Shown here piece after piece: positions 34,977-44,139 of a stretch of 64,000 nucleotides of DNA (positions are counted from its first letter, which is position 1; every line of letters begins with the position of its first letter). Below the pieces are notes generated by a model. The model did not search any database, had not been told where the DNA came from, and saw only the letters and a program-made list of their open reading frames with translations. The translations under genes were made by a program, and so were the position numbers. Origin of the DNA: Pedobacter sp. Leaf41 (lineage in GTDB: Bacteria; Bacteroidota; Bacteroidia; Sphingobacteriales; Sphingobacteriaceae); the NCBI RefSeq assembly GCF_001422545.1, contig NZ_LMLE01000007.1:186001-250000 (forward strand). Direction: 5' to 3'.

Positions 34977-36611
34977 CTAGCGTTGCTCAATTTCTTTCAA
35001 GCTGCTCATCTTTTTATTAGCTAAAAATCCTTTGATATCTTCGAAATGCTCTCTTACCCGCTTATTTCCGAATTCGAAAACTTTTGTCGCCAATCCATCT
35101 AAGAAATCACGATCATGGGAAACTAAGATTAAAGTGCCATCAAAATCTTTCAAAGCATCTTTAATAATGTCTTTTGTTTTCATATCCAAATGATTGGTAG
35201 GCTCATCAAGAATTAACACATTTACAGGCTCGAGCAATAACTTAATCATGGCTAAACGTGTTTTTTCCCCACCACTAAGCACTTTTACTTTTTTAGTGGT
35301 ATCATCGCCACTGAACATAAATGCGCCCAATAAATCTTTAATTTTAATGGTTCCATCCGTTAGCGGAATCTGATCAATGGTTTCAAAAACAGTTAAGCTT
35401 TCATCAAGCAAAGCGGCCTGGTTTTGAGCGAAGTAACCGATTTTGGCATTGTGCCCAACTTTTAAAGAACCTTCAAAATCAATTTCGCCCATAATTGCTT
35501 TAATCATGGTTGATTTACCTTCGCCGTTCTTTCCTACAAAAGCTACCTTTTCGCCTCTTTCAATCACCATCGATGCTTTTTCAAATACCACATGGTCACC
35601 ATATTTTTTGGTCAGCTCTTCTACCATTACAGGGTATTGGCCTGAACGCGGTGAAGGTGGAAACTTCAATCGCAAAGCTGATGTATCTACCTCATCAATT
35701 TCAATAACATCCAGTTTCTCGAGCATTTTAACCCTTGATTGTACTTGGAGCGTTTTTGAATAGGTGCCTCTAAACCGATCAATAAATTCCTGATTATCTG
35801 CAATAAAACGCTGCTGTTCTTCATAAGCTTTCAACTGATGAATCCTTCTATCAGCCCTTAGCTGGAGGTAGTGACTATATTTAGCTTTATAATCATAAAT
35901 CCTGCCCATGGTTACTTCAATGGTCCGATTGGCAATGTTATCTACAAAGGCCCTATCGTGCGAAATAACCATTACCGCTTTGGCCGAATTGATTAAAAAA
36001 TCTTCCAACCATTGAATACTTTCTATATCCATGTGATTGGTAGGCTCATCAAGCAAAATCAAATCCGGCTTCTTCAACAGTATTTTTGCCAGTTCGATCC
36101 GCATGCGCCAACCTCCAGAAAATTCGGAAGTTTGCCGCGTAAAATCCTTACGCTCAAAGCCCAATCCTTTTAAAACTTTCTCTACTTCCGCATCATAATT
36201 AACCTCTTCAATGGAATAGAATTTTTCGCTTAATTCTGATACCCTTTCAATAAGCTTCATGTAATCATCGCTCTCATAATCGGTGCGAATAGTGAGTTGC
36301 TCATTTAGCTCGTCCAATTCTTTTTGCATCTGATTTACCTCTTGAAAGGCTTTCATTGTTTCTTCAAAAACAGTTACCTTATCTTGTGTAAGCAAATGTT
36401 GTGGTAAGTAGGCGATTACCGCTTCTTTCGGGCCAGTCACATTGCCAGTAGTAGGTTTAGAAACATCGGCAATGATTTTTAAAATGGTCGATTTACCTGC
36501 ACCATTTTTACCCATTAGGGCAATTTTATCGTTTTCGTTGATAGAAAAAGTAACGTCGCTAAAAAGAGTTGTTCCGCCAAAGGAAACGGAAATGTTATTT
36601 ACATTAATCAC
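34977..36611 (-). CDS. ABC-F family ATP-binding protein
   Basis: A 544-residue soluble tandem ABC ATPase. Domain 1 has Walker A GKNGAGKST, signature SGGWRMRIELAKIL and Walker B LILLDEPTNHMD. An interdomain linker of about 80 residues is rich in charged helices (YSHYLQLRADRRIHQLKAYEEQ). Domain 2 has GKNGEGKST, LSGGEKTRLAMIKLL and VLILDEPTNHLD. ABC-F proteins act on the ribosome as translation factors or antibiotic-resistance factors rather than as transporters; no membrane domain is present. The start is a GTG at 36611, supported by a -7 box 24 bases upstream and the family N-terminus INVNNISVSFGG. Which subfamily is not resolved. Confidence 0.92.
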   Translation of the reverse strand: MINVNNISVSFGGTTLFSDVTFSINENDKIALMGKNGAGKSTILKIIADVSKPTTGNVTGPKEAVIAYLPQHLLTQDKVTVFEETMKAFQEVNQMQKELDELNEQLTIRTDYESDDYMKLIERVSELSEKFYSIEEVNYDAEVEKVLKGLGFERKDFTRQTSEFSGGWRMRIELAKILLKKPDLILLDEPTNHMDIESIQWLEDFLINSAKAVMVISHDRAFVDNIANRTIEVTMGRIYDYKAKYSHYLQLRADRRIHQLKAYEEQQRFIADNQEFIDRFRGTYSKTLQVQSRVKMLEKLDVIEIDEVDTSALRLKFPPSPRSGQYPVMVEELTKKYGDHVVFEKASMVIERGEKVAFVGKNGEGKSTMIKAIMGEIDFEGSLKVGHNAKIGYFAQNQAALLDESLTVFETIDQIPLTDGTIKIKDLLGAFMFSGDDTTKKVKVLSGGEKTRLAMIKLLLEPVNVLILDEPTNHLDMKTKDIIKDALKDFDGTLILVSHDRDFLDGLATKVFEFGNKRVREHFEDIKGFLANKKMSSLKEIEQR

Positions 36612-36634
36612 AATTATAATTTTAAATGATTTTG

Positions 36635-36663
36635 CAAAGATAAACGAAAGCAGATAAATGCAA
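36635..36663 (-). promoter_or_regulatory. Promoter of the ABC-F gene
   Basis: On the minus strand TTG (36663-36661) is separated by 18 bases from a perfect -7 box TATCTTTG (36642-36635). The GTG start at 36611 follows after 23 bases, which supports this unusual initiation codon. Confidence 0.7.
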
Positions 36664-36768
36664 CCTTTTTATTGAAAGATCACTTTTTACATTTTCGATC
36701 CTATGCAATCGACCAACAGCCTAGAATGAGCTTTGGCTATGAATAGAATTGACCCAGGGATCAATTCC

Positions 36769-38490
36769 CTATCGTTCTATCTTCAACCACAGCTGAGCAT
36801 AGGGAGCGAATTGAATTTTGTCTTTGCTGACCACCTTAAAATTACCAATCAATGCCTTTTCATTGCCTTTTAGTGGAAAAGAAGCGGTTAGAGCTTTGTT
36901 GCTGAAATTATGTAAAACAATGATTTCTCTTTCAGGAGTAACATATTTTATGCCCAGCACCGAATTATTTTTTACTTCCAACAGTTCCCAATCGGCGGTG
37001 CCAATTTCGGGTAGTGAACGCCTTAACGAAATGAGATTCCTAATGAAGTTTAAAAGCGAGTTTGGGTCTTTAGATTGATCTTCAACATTTACCTTTTGAT
37101 AGGCATAATCTCCATAGGAAATTACCGGTCTTATTGTCTTAGAAGCGGTGCTAAATCCTGAATTCTTCAATGCGTTCCATTGCATAGGTGTCCTTACTGA
37201 AAGGCGCTCGGCAAGGGTAAGATCATCGCCCATGCCTATCTCTTCTCCCGAGCGGATAACTGGCGCCCCCGGAAGCGAGTACAATACACTATATGCCATT
37301 TTTATTTGTTCTGGCTTACCTAGCATTGGCGCCAGTCGTCGCCGAATGCCTCTGTTATAAAGCTGCATGTTGGGTTCGGGCCCGAATTTTTCATATACTT
37401 TGTTCCGTTCCGCTTTACTTAATCTGCCCAAGTCAATTTCATCATGATTACGAAGAAAATAAGCCCATTGTGAAGGCTCGGGCTTTATTCGGGTTTCATG
37501 TAAGGCATCTTTAAACGTCGAAACATTTTCATCGGCCATTGCATAAAACAAATGTTGGTTGGCATAAAAATGAAACATCATTTGTAAACGGTCGCCTTTC
37601 TCACCGAAATATTCAATGTTTTCTTTAGGTGAAACATTTGCCTCACCTAACAATACCGTTTCCTTGTCTATAGATTTTGCTGCTGTTACAATCGAATCTA
37701 ATACACCAAACATTTTTGCTGGCTTTGCTGCCCCAGATTCAGGTACGTCGATGATAAAGGGTACGGCATCTAACCTAAAACCCTTTATGCCTTTTGCCGA
37801 CCAATAGCGAAGAATTTTAATTGCTTCTTGTTGAACCTGCTTATTTTGATAGTTTAAATCTGGTTGAAAATCATAAAAACGATGGAAGTAGTACTTTTTT
37901 GCGATTTCGTCATAAGTCCAGGTTTGAGATTGAAAACCTTCGAACACCATACCCTTATCAAAATCTTTGGGCTTAGTTGCAGACCATACATATCTGGATC
38001 GAAAATTGCCTGTGCTATCGGTGCGGGCTTTGATATACCAGGGATGTTCAATTGAAGTATGATTCAATACCATATCCATCACGATTTTGATATTGCGTTG
38101 CCTGGCGGCGACCATAAAAGCTTCAAAATCGGCCATGTTACCAAGTCTTGGGTCAATTCCATAATAATCTGTAACGTCGTAGCCATCATCATGATCCGGA
38201 GTAGGCTGAAATGGCGAAAGCCAAATGACTTCTACTCCTAAAGAATCGAGGTAAGGCAACTTTTGTGTGAGGCCTTTGAAATCTCCAATACCATTTCCAT
38301 CACTATCTTTAAAAATATCTATATCCAAGTTGTAAATAATACTGTTTCTGTACCATGTTGGTGCTACTTCAGCTGAGATTTTTTTGTGATCTTGCTTACA
38401 GGCGCCAAAGAGCAAAATAATAGCCCAGACCAACGACGTGAATTTTAGTAAGACAAAGTGTTTAAGATGTTTTCCTCCACTCATCAGCAT
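36769..38490 (-). CDS. GH13 alpha-amylase-family lipoprotein (trehalose-synthase-like)
   Basis: A 573-residue glycoside hydrolase family 13 protein with an N-terminal lipobox (LLFGAC). The TIM barrel opens with WYRNSIIYNLDIDIFKDSDG. Region I is DMVLNHTS, the nucleophile Asp is in GFRLDAVPF, the acid/base Glu in LLGEANVSP, and the stabilising Asp in FLRNHDEIDL. The sequence most resembles the trehalose synthase/amylase branch (subfamily 16-like). It probably acts on alpha-glucans or malto-oligosaccharides at the cell surface; the product is not certain. It overlaps the small upstream gene as TAATG. Confidence 0.9.
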   Translation of the reverse strand: MLMSGGKHLKHFVLLKFTSLVWAIILLFGACKQDHKKISAEVAPTWYRNSIIYNLDIDIFKDSDGNGIGDFKGLTQKLPYLDSLGVEVIWLSPFQPTPDHDDGYDVTDYYGIDPRLGNMADFEAFMVAARQRNIKIVMDMVLNHTSIEHPWYIKARTDSTGNFRSRYVWSATKPKDFDKGMVFEGFQSQTWTYDEIAKKYYFHRFYDFQPDLNYQNKQVQQEAIKILRYWSAKGIKGFRLDAVPFIIDVPESGAAKPAKMFGVLDSIVTAAKSIDKETVLLGEANVSPKENIEYFGEKGDRLQMMFHFYANQHLFYAMADENVSTFKDALHETRIKPEPSQWAYFLRNHDEIDLGRLSKAERNKVYEKFGPEPNMQLYNRGIRRRLAPMLGKPEQIKMAYSVLYSLPGAPVIRSGEEIGMGDDLTLAERLSVRTPMQWNALKNSGFSTASKTIRPVISYGDYAYQKVNVEDQSKDPNSLLNFIRNLISLRRSLPEIGTADWELLEVKNNSVLGIKYVTPEREIIVLHNFSNKALTASFPLKGNEKALIGNFKVVSKDKIQFAPYAQLWLKIER

Positions 38491-38750
38491 TAATTTTTAA
38501 TAGGACGTATTTTAGTTGAATCTTTTCTGGCCACTTTACGTTTCAAAGAGTCCTGCCGTTTATCTATTGCTTTTAAGCTGTCGCGTTTTGGCCACTTCGT
38601 CGCTTTGGGATTATACTTACCTGCTTTAGGCACAGGTTTCTTTATCAAAGTATCATTCGTGCTTCGTTGCCTGGTTCCTGTAGGTACCTGCGCTAGTAAA
38701 GTGAAATTTACCGATGTGATTAATGTAAAAACGAGTATGACTTGTTTCAT
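38490..38750 (-). CDS. Small secreted basic protein upstream of the amylase gene
   Basis: An 86-residue protein with a signal peptide (MKQVILVFTLITSVNFTLLAQ) and a mature part rich in Lys, Arg and Pro (KKPVPKAGKYNPKATKWPKRD ... RQDSLKRKVARKDSTK). It looks disordered and cationic. The stop codon shares a base with the amylase ATG (TAATG at 38490), so translation is coupled. Function unknown. Confidence 0.65.
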   Translation of the reverse strand: MKQVILVFTLITSVNFTLLAQVPTGTRQRSTNDTLIKKPVPKAGKYNPKATKWPKRDSLKAIDKRQDSLKRKVARKDSTKIRPIKN

Positions 38751-38968
38751 AAAATGATCTTCTTTAGCTGAGGTGTTTCATCAATCCTACTCAAAAACAA
38801 CCCTCCTATTTTAGAGAATGTTTTAGTTAATTCATTTTTGCGATAGCAGATATGATGTCATCCTATGAAAAAAACCGCTAAAGTTTGAGTGCCAAAAAAT
38901 CCAATAATTTTAAAAAAACAAAACAAAGTTTTAACCAATGGGATTTTATAAAGACAACTTATACGACT

Positions 38969-39121
38969 ATGAAAACGAAAATAAAATCGACAGTAGCTTT
39001 GTGTTTAGTAGCAATATTAACAGCCTGCACGAACTACAAGCCTGAGAAAGGAAATCACTATAAAGATACAGAGGATACGCTTAAGAAAGATTCGGTTCAA
39101 AAAACCTACCAATTTAGATAA
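38969..39121 (+). CDS. Small lipoprotein
   Basis: A 50-residue lipoprotein starting at the ATG 38969; the lipobox is LVAILTAC (Cys20). The mature chain is about 30 polar residues (KDTEDTLKKDSVQKTYQFR). The frame is open to 38885, but the inner ATG gives a correct signal peptide. Small Bacteroidota lipoproteins like this are common and unassigned. Confidence 0.6.
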   Translation: MKTKIKSTVALCLVAILTACTNYKPEKGNHYKDTEDTLKKDSVQKTYQFR

Positions 39122-39180
39122 TCGCGATTCTGTTAAGAAATACTAATTTTTAATTTGAAAGAATATTTTCAGACTTAAAA

Positions 39181-39675
39181 ATGGACAATAAAAATTTATA
39201 CGAGAAGATTGGCGAACTGTTAATAGCGCATGATTTTACCATTGCATTTGCTGAAAGCGCCACTGCCGGAAGATTATCAGCTGATTTTTCTCTAATTGAA
39301 GATGCTGGAAAATTTTTAAAAGGTGGTGTAGTTTGTTACGATGCCTGCATCAAAGAAGACATGCTTCATGTTGATCACGAACTTATTCAAAAATTTACAC
39401 CAGAAAGTATGGAGGTTACGAAAGCGATAACCTATGGCTTAAGTAAAATTATCAAAGCCGACATTCATATTGGGGTAACAGGCCTAACTTGTCCTGGTGG
39501 GAGCGAAAGTGAAAGTAAACCGGTAGGCACCATGTTTATCTATGGTAGTTTTCAGGGGGAGCGCATTTTTGCAGATCGAATAAAATTCGACGGCAATAAA
39601 TCAGAAATCATCTCTGCAACAGTGAGCCATTGCGCCACGCTTCTCTATCGGTACTTACAATCGATTAGTCGGTAA
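39181..39675 (+). CDS. CinA-family nicotinamide-nucleotide amidohydrolase
   Basis: A 164-residue stand-alone CinA C-terminal domain. Such enzymes (PncC type) deamidate nicotinamide mononucleotide to nicotinic acid mononucleotide in NAD recycling. The catalytic Ser lies in AESATAGRLSADF, conserved Tyr/Gly in LKGGVVCYDACIK and the GVTGLTCPGG loop corresponds to G.tG.aGPgG. KPVGTMFIYG ends the fold. The gene converges on the GT39 gene, overlapping its 3' end by 11 bases (39665-39675), so the two transcripts share antisense sequence. Confidence 0.88.
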   Translation: MDNKNLYEKIGELLIAHDFTIAFAESATAGRLSADFSLIEDAGKFLKGGVVCYDACIKEDMLHVDHELIQKFTPESMEVTKAITYGLSKIIKADIHIGVTGLTCPGGSESESKPVGTMFIYGSFQGERIFADRIKFDGNKSEIISATVSHCATLLYRYLQSISR

Positions 39676-41377
39676 ACCAATTGTTAACCGTAAACCAAAA
39701 GCCAAGGTTGGGCTTATAGAGGCTTGTACTTTTTCCAGCTGCATAAGGATAAAATTGATTTCTTTTCAGCTGGTAAACTTCATTAAAATTTTCGTTTACA
39801 CGAGTTAGAACGTAAATATTAATCCCTTTCAAATGTGAATTCTCCACATCCAATGCTTCTATAAAACTAACCCTCTGGGCCATTTTCTTTACTTTTGAAA
39901 TGGGTTCTTTAGAAAGGTAAATCAACGAAGTGCCAACCAACTCGGGTGGAGATTCTAAAATGAAACTATTGCTGGCCGAAATAATCTGCAAGTTATTGAT
40001 CTTTACATATCGTTTCAAGGCGCCTGCAATAGCGTAATCATCAGTTAGGATATATTTTGCAGGTTGATTTTCGATTTCATTTACGGCTAAACCTACTTTA
40101 TTTGCAGCGATTTCCCAGCCAGACATGTCAGCAAAAAATTGTGGTATCGAGCCCTGAGAACCATCTTCCCAAGTCATAGGCCGAGAAAAACTGGTTAATG
40201 CCACCATTTGCCTAATATATGTTCGGCAATTCCCCATCGATAAGATCGGAATGACCAAAGGCAAACTTAATATTCCAAATAATGAGATCATCAACAAAAA
40301 GATGGTCTTCTTCACTCGGCTCAACTTGGTTAGCATGATTTCCCAGCAATATCCACCCGCAGCAAATAGAAAAGGAAACATGCCTAAGCCATAATACAGT
40401 TTGCCTTTTAACAAGGCCAAAGCCAGTACAAGAAGCAATGTTGATATAGGCCAGATTAACAAATACCGCCCACCCTTTTTGGATAGCAGCAGGTATAGAA
40501 AACCCGCCATCCACACAGAGACACCGGCACCATGAAAAAATACGAGCTGAAATAAATAATCAGGGATGTTTAAAGCAAAAGCCTGTTGACCAACTAAGCC
40601 TAAAAAATTAAAAACAGGAAAACCATGTTGTGCCTGCCATAAAATATTGGGCATCATCATTACCAGGAAAAGGATTGCCGCACCAATCAGAGCAGGAAAT
40701 CCCACCTTTAAACGCCCTTTAAAAACCATCAGTGAGGCTAAGCCAAGCGTTACCAAATACATGAAGATGGTGTACTTATTTAACATCCCAATGCCAATTA
40801 CCGCACCAGAGAGTAATAAGTAAGTCGGTTTTTGGGTTTGGAAATAACGTAAAAGCACAAACGCAAAAAGCGTCCACAAAAATTCATCAAAAACTACGGG
40901 TTGTAACAGATAAGAGGTTGCTAAAAAAGACGGCGACCAGATTATTGCCAAACAAGCGACAATAATCCCTAGCCTTTTAGCACCTAAGTAATGTGCTATT
41001 AAACCAGTGAGCACTACCGTTAAACTAGAAAACAACGTGGGAAAAATGCGCCATGCCGCAACACTATCGCCAAATAATTTTGCCGATAGGCCCGCTACCC
41101 AGGTAACCAATGGCGAAATATCTGGGAATCCCCATTGAAAATCTTTCCCTAAATGGATGTAGTACAACTCATCGGCATGTAATCCGTACCGCGGAAGAAA
41201 GAATACATGAAGCGTAAATTTTAGTAAGCCAAAAAAAACCAATAATCCAACCGTGGCTTTGGGGAGTTTAGGATTATTGGTGCTCGATTTTAGAGCAGTA
41301 TTGACGGTGCTTTCCCAATTTGGATTCCAATCTGCTTTCTCCAACTGATAAATAGGCGAATCAATTAACATGCGCAT
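39665..41377 (-). CDS. GT39-type membrane glycosyltransferase
   Basis: A 570-residue multi-pass membrane protein of the PMT/ArnT (GT39-like) family, which transfers a sugar from a polyprenyl-phosphate donor in the periplasm. The signature is in the first loop: YGLHADELYYIHLG, with Asp/Glu as the catalytic acids, followed by GFPDISPLVTWVAGLSAKLFGDS. About 11 helices cover residues 45-380; a soluble periplasmic domain follows. It is 9 bases after the 41387-41722 gene. The target is unknown; the neighbouring cluster suggests surface glycan or glycolipid modification. Confidence 0.88.
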   Translation of the reverse strand: MRMLIDSPIYQLEKADWNPNWESTVNTALKSSTNNPKLPKATVGLLVFFGLLKFTLHVFFLPRYGLHADELYYIHLGKDFQWGFPDISPLVTWVAGLSAKLFGDSVAAWRIFPTLFSSLTVVLTGLIAHYLGAKRLGIIVACLAIIWSPSFLATSYLLQPVVFDEFLWTLFAFVLLRYFQTQKPTYLLLSGAVIGIGMLNKYTIFMYLVTLGLASLMVFKGRLKVGFPALIGAAILFLVMMMPNILWQAQHGFPVFNFLGLVGQQAFALNIPDYLFQLVFFHGAGVSVWMAGFLYLLLSKKGGRYLLIWPISTLLLVLALALLKGKLYYGLGMFPFLFAAGGYCWEIMLTKLSRVKKTIFLLMISLFGILSLPLVIPILSMGNCRTYIRQMVALTSFSRPMTWEDGSQGSIPQFFADMSGWEIAANKVGLAVNEIENQPAKYILTDDYAIAGALKRYVKINNLQIISASNSFILESPPELVGTSLIYLSKEPISKVKKMAQRVSFIEALDVENSHLKGINIYVLTRVNENFNEVYQLKRNQFYPYAAGKSTSLYKPNLGFWFTVNNWFTD

Positions 41378-41386
41378 TCTTCTCCC

Positions 41387-41722
41387 CTAAAAATAAGTTG
41401 TTTTGGGAAGATAAGTATCGAAATCATAAACCGAATCACCAAAATTATTAATTGAAAACTGAAAACGAAAAACCTCCGCCTGGTAAATAGCGAAAGTAAA
41501 GTTATTTGTTGCTTTCAACTGCATGTCGAAGACAATTTTTTTTATGTGCTCATCAACTCCGTGTGCTATCAGGAATCTGAAATGAAGCGAAATAAGGTTA
41601 GGCGATTGAAACCGGATGGAACTGATTTCACCTCCGTAATGATAAAAAAGCGCTTCAAGTATAGCTAAGCCTGGTTGAAATTGCAAATTGCGTTTATTTT
41701 GCGAAATCATCGGGTTCATCAT
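41387..41722 (-). CDS. Hypothetical protein upstream of the GT39 gene
   Basis: A 111-residue soluble protein with aromatic-rich beta segments (LISLHFRFLIAHGVDEHI, AIYQAEVFRFQFSI) and no signal peptide. No family is recognised. The 9-base gap to the membrane glycosyltransferase indicates co-transcription. Confidence 0.55.
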   Translation of the reverse strand: MMNPMISQNKRNLQFQPGLAILEALFYHYGGEISSIRFQSPNLISLHFRFLIAHGVDEHIKKIVFDMQLKATNNFTFAIYQAEVFRFQFSINNFGDSVYDFDTYLPKTTYF

Positions 41723-41905
41723 AGCGATATAACATCGTTTATGGCAAAATTGATTTGCAGTTAGTAAAATACACGATACTTATACCAAACAAACAGTTTC
41801 AATATATTCCTCAAATGTTTGTATCTAAGATATTGTGCCAAATGGAAAACTTTCTTTCTTTATTCATGTAGTCTTTATACAAAACATTAACTGTGTCCTG
41901 TATTT

Positions 41906-42997
41906 ATGAAAATTGGAATCATTGCGCATCTCAAGCATCCTATTGTTGCGCCCTTTGCTGGCGGCCTTGAAGTTTTCACCCATCAAGTTACCAAAAGCCT
42001 GCAAGCCCTGGGGCATGAAGTTATACTCTTTGCCAGCGATGCATCAGATCAAACCTTGCCTTTAGAACCCATCTATTCTGATGAACATTACGATAAAAAA
42101 ACTAAAGTTAGAAAAAAGCAAAAGGATCTTCCATCAGAATATATAGCAGAACACCACGCTTATTTTAACCTGATGATGCATATCGATGATTATGAACTCG
42201 ACGTTATTTTTAACAATAGCCTCCACTACATTCCCATCACCATGGCTGCTACGCTGGAAACGCCGATGATAACGGTATTACACACGCCACCTTTTTACGA
42301 ACTGAAAATGGCAATCGAAGCAGAGCGCCGCCAACCAGTAATTGATTACATCACCGTATCGCAGCAAAATGCCCGAAATTGGAGTGATGTAGTATCAGAC
42401 TGTGCCGTAATATTAAATGGAATTAAGTTAACTGAGTGGCCTTTTAATCCGAGCACCACCATAGCAAAACATGCACTTTGGTTCGGAAGAATCCATCCTG
42501 ATAAGGGATTGCATCTGGCTATTGCCTCAGCGAGAAATGCCGGAATGCCACTACATGTTGCAGGCGGCATCGCCGATCAAAAATACTTCGACAAAGAAAT
42601 TAAGCCGCTTCTAGGTGATGATATTAAATTGCTTGGACTATTGAATCATGAGCAATTAAGTAAAGAAATTTGTCAGGCCAGCGCTTGCCTGATTACGCCA
42701 TGTTGGGAAGAACCCTTTGGTTTTGTAGTTGCAGAAGCTATGGCCTGTGGTACTCCTATTGCCGGTTTTAAAATGGGCGCATTGCCTGAGTTGGTTGCTC
42801 CAGAAACGGGCATTTTAGTTGATTTTGGCGATACTGAGGCATTAGCTGAAGCGCTAAAAAATGTGACGAAGCTAGATAGAAAGTACATTCATGAGTATGC
42901 CAATGAAAAATTTAGTTTCGATAAAATGATAGCAAATTATGTGCGCTTTATGGAAAAAGTAGCCGATAAAAAGAAAAACCTAAAATACGCCGGATGA
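41906..42997 (+). CDS. Glycosyltransferase family 4 protein
   Basis: A 363-residue GT-B fold glycosyltransferase. The N-terminal acceptor domain has FAGGLEVFTHQVTKSLQALGHEVILFA; the donor domain has WFGRIHPDKGLHLAIASARNAGMPLHVAGG and the nucleotide-binding EEPFGFVVAEAMACGTPIAGFKMGALPELV typical of GT4. It likely transfers a hexose from an NDP-sugar in the cytoplasm. It starts a tightly coupled operon: its stop overlaps the next start by 4 bases (ATGA). Confidence 0.92.
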   Translation: MKIGIIAHLKHPIVAPFAGGLEVFTHQVTKSLQALGHEVILFASDASDQTLPLEPIYSDEHYDKKTKVRKKQKDLPSEYIAEHHAYFNLMMHIDDYELDVIFNNSLHYIPITMAATLETPMITVLHTPPFYELKMAIEAERRQPVIDYITVSQQNARNWSDVVSDCAVILNGIKLTEWPFNPSTTIAKHALWFGRIHPDKGLHLAIASARNAGMPLHVAGGIADQKYFDKEIKPLLGDDIKLLGLLNHEQLSKEICQASACLITPCWEEPFGFVVAEAMACGTPIAGFKMGALPELVAPETGILVDFGDTEALAEALKNVTKLDRKYIHEYANEKFSFDKMIANYVRFMEKVADKKKNLKYAG

Positions 42998-44139
42998 AAT
43001 TTGAGAATGATACCCTAGCAGAACATAAAACTTTTGATTGGTTACGGTTTAGACAAGTTCTCATCGAAATTGAAGCCATGGCGGCTGAAACTGAAAATGA
43101 CCCCAACGGCCCTGTAAAAGAATTTCAGTTGTTACATCACTGCGGTGCACTGAAGCTGGTTTTACCAGATCATGCCCTGGATTTTAATCGTACAAATACG
43201 CCAGCCTTATTGCAATTGCTAAATGATATTGGCAAAGCAAACCTGTCCGTAGGTCGAATTTTTGAAGGTCATATCAATACTTTGTACCTTATTCACTTAT
43301 ATGCAACTCCTAAGCAGCGCCATAAATGGTTTAACGGAGTAATAGAAAACGGCGATATTTTTGGCATTTGGAATACGCAAAATCAGAATGGAATCCAGTA
43401 CGCTGAAACAAATAGCCAGCTGGAAATAGCAGGCAGTAAGACATTTTGCTCAGGTGCAATGCTGGTTAATAAAGCACTTATTACCGGCAACATCAAGACT
43501 GTTGAAAGAGATGGTTGGCAGATGGCTATTATTGATATGGATCGAATTTCCAAGGATCAAATAGATAAAGAGAGTTGGAAACCCCTTGGAATGAAAGCTT
43601 CGGGGAGTTATACCGTAGATTTTAGTGGATACCAGTTAGATGATTCGGAACTATTGGGCGAACCCGGTGTTTATTTAAAACAGCCTTATTTTAATGGAGG
43701 AGCTATTCGTTTTGCCGCCGTACAACTGGGCGGAGCCGAAGCCATCGCGGAATACACCACTAACTACCTCAAAGAGTTAAATCGAACCGACGATCCTTTC
43801 CAGCAATTACGACTTTCATGCATCATGTCAGCGGTAATGTCGGGTCGTTTGTGGCTGCAGCAAGCTGGTAAATATTTCGATAGCTGGGTAAACGAAGGTA
43901 ATCATGATGAAGACCTGATCGCCTTTGCGAACATGACAAGGGTAAATATGGAGGAAATTTGCCTCACCGTGATGGATAACAGCAACAGATGTGTTGGGGC
44001 AAGGGGTTTGATGGAAACTGGAAATCTAGGTCGGATTTTCCGCGACCTAACCTTTTATTTAAGGCAGCCAGCACCAGATGCGACCCGACTTAATGTTGCA
44101 AAATTTTTCATCAATAATCCATCAGCTTTTCATGAATAA
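42994..44139 (+). CDS. Acyl-CoA dehydrogenase-family protein
   Basis: A 381-residue protein with the acyl-CoA dehydrogenase fold. Residues about 100-230 form the beta-domain (FGIWNTQNQNGIQYAETNSQLEIAGSKTFCSGA), and the C-terminal helical domain contains CVGARGLMETGNLGRIFRDLTFYLRQPAPDATR. The flavin-binding pattern is recognisable but the family's catalytic Glu is not evident by eye. In the setting of glycosyltransferase and deacetylase genes it probably acts on a carrier- or sugar-linked substrate rather than in beta-oxidation; this is inference. Confidence 0.82.
   Translation: MKFENDTLAEHKTFDWLRFRQVLIEIEAMAAETENDPNGPVKEFQLLHHCGALKLVLPDHALDFNRTNTPALLQLLNDIGKANLSVGRIFEGHINTLYLIHLYATPKQRHKWFNGVIENGDIFGIWNTQNQNGIQYAETNSQLEIAGSKTFCSGAMLVNKALITGNIKTVERDGWQMAIIDMDRISKDQIDKESWKPLGMKASGSYTVDFSGYQLDDSELLGEPGVYLKQPYFNGGAIRFAAVQLGGAEAIAEYTTNYLKELNRTDDPFQQLRLSCIMSAVMSGRLWLQQAGKYFDSWVNEGNHDEDLIAFANMTRVNMEEICLTVMDNSNRCVGARGLMETGNLGRIFRDLTFYLRQPAPDATRLNVAKFFINNPSAFHE

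Noticed and set aside
36746-36767. Hairpin GAATTGA/TCAATTC between the ABC-F and amylase genes as a terminator
   Set aside because: A 7-bp AT-rich stem without a T run on either side; too weak to call.
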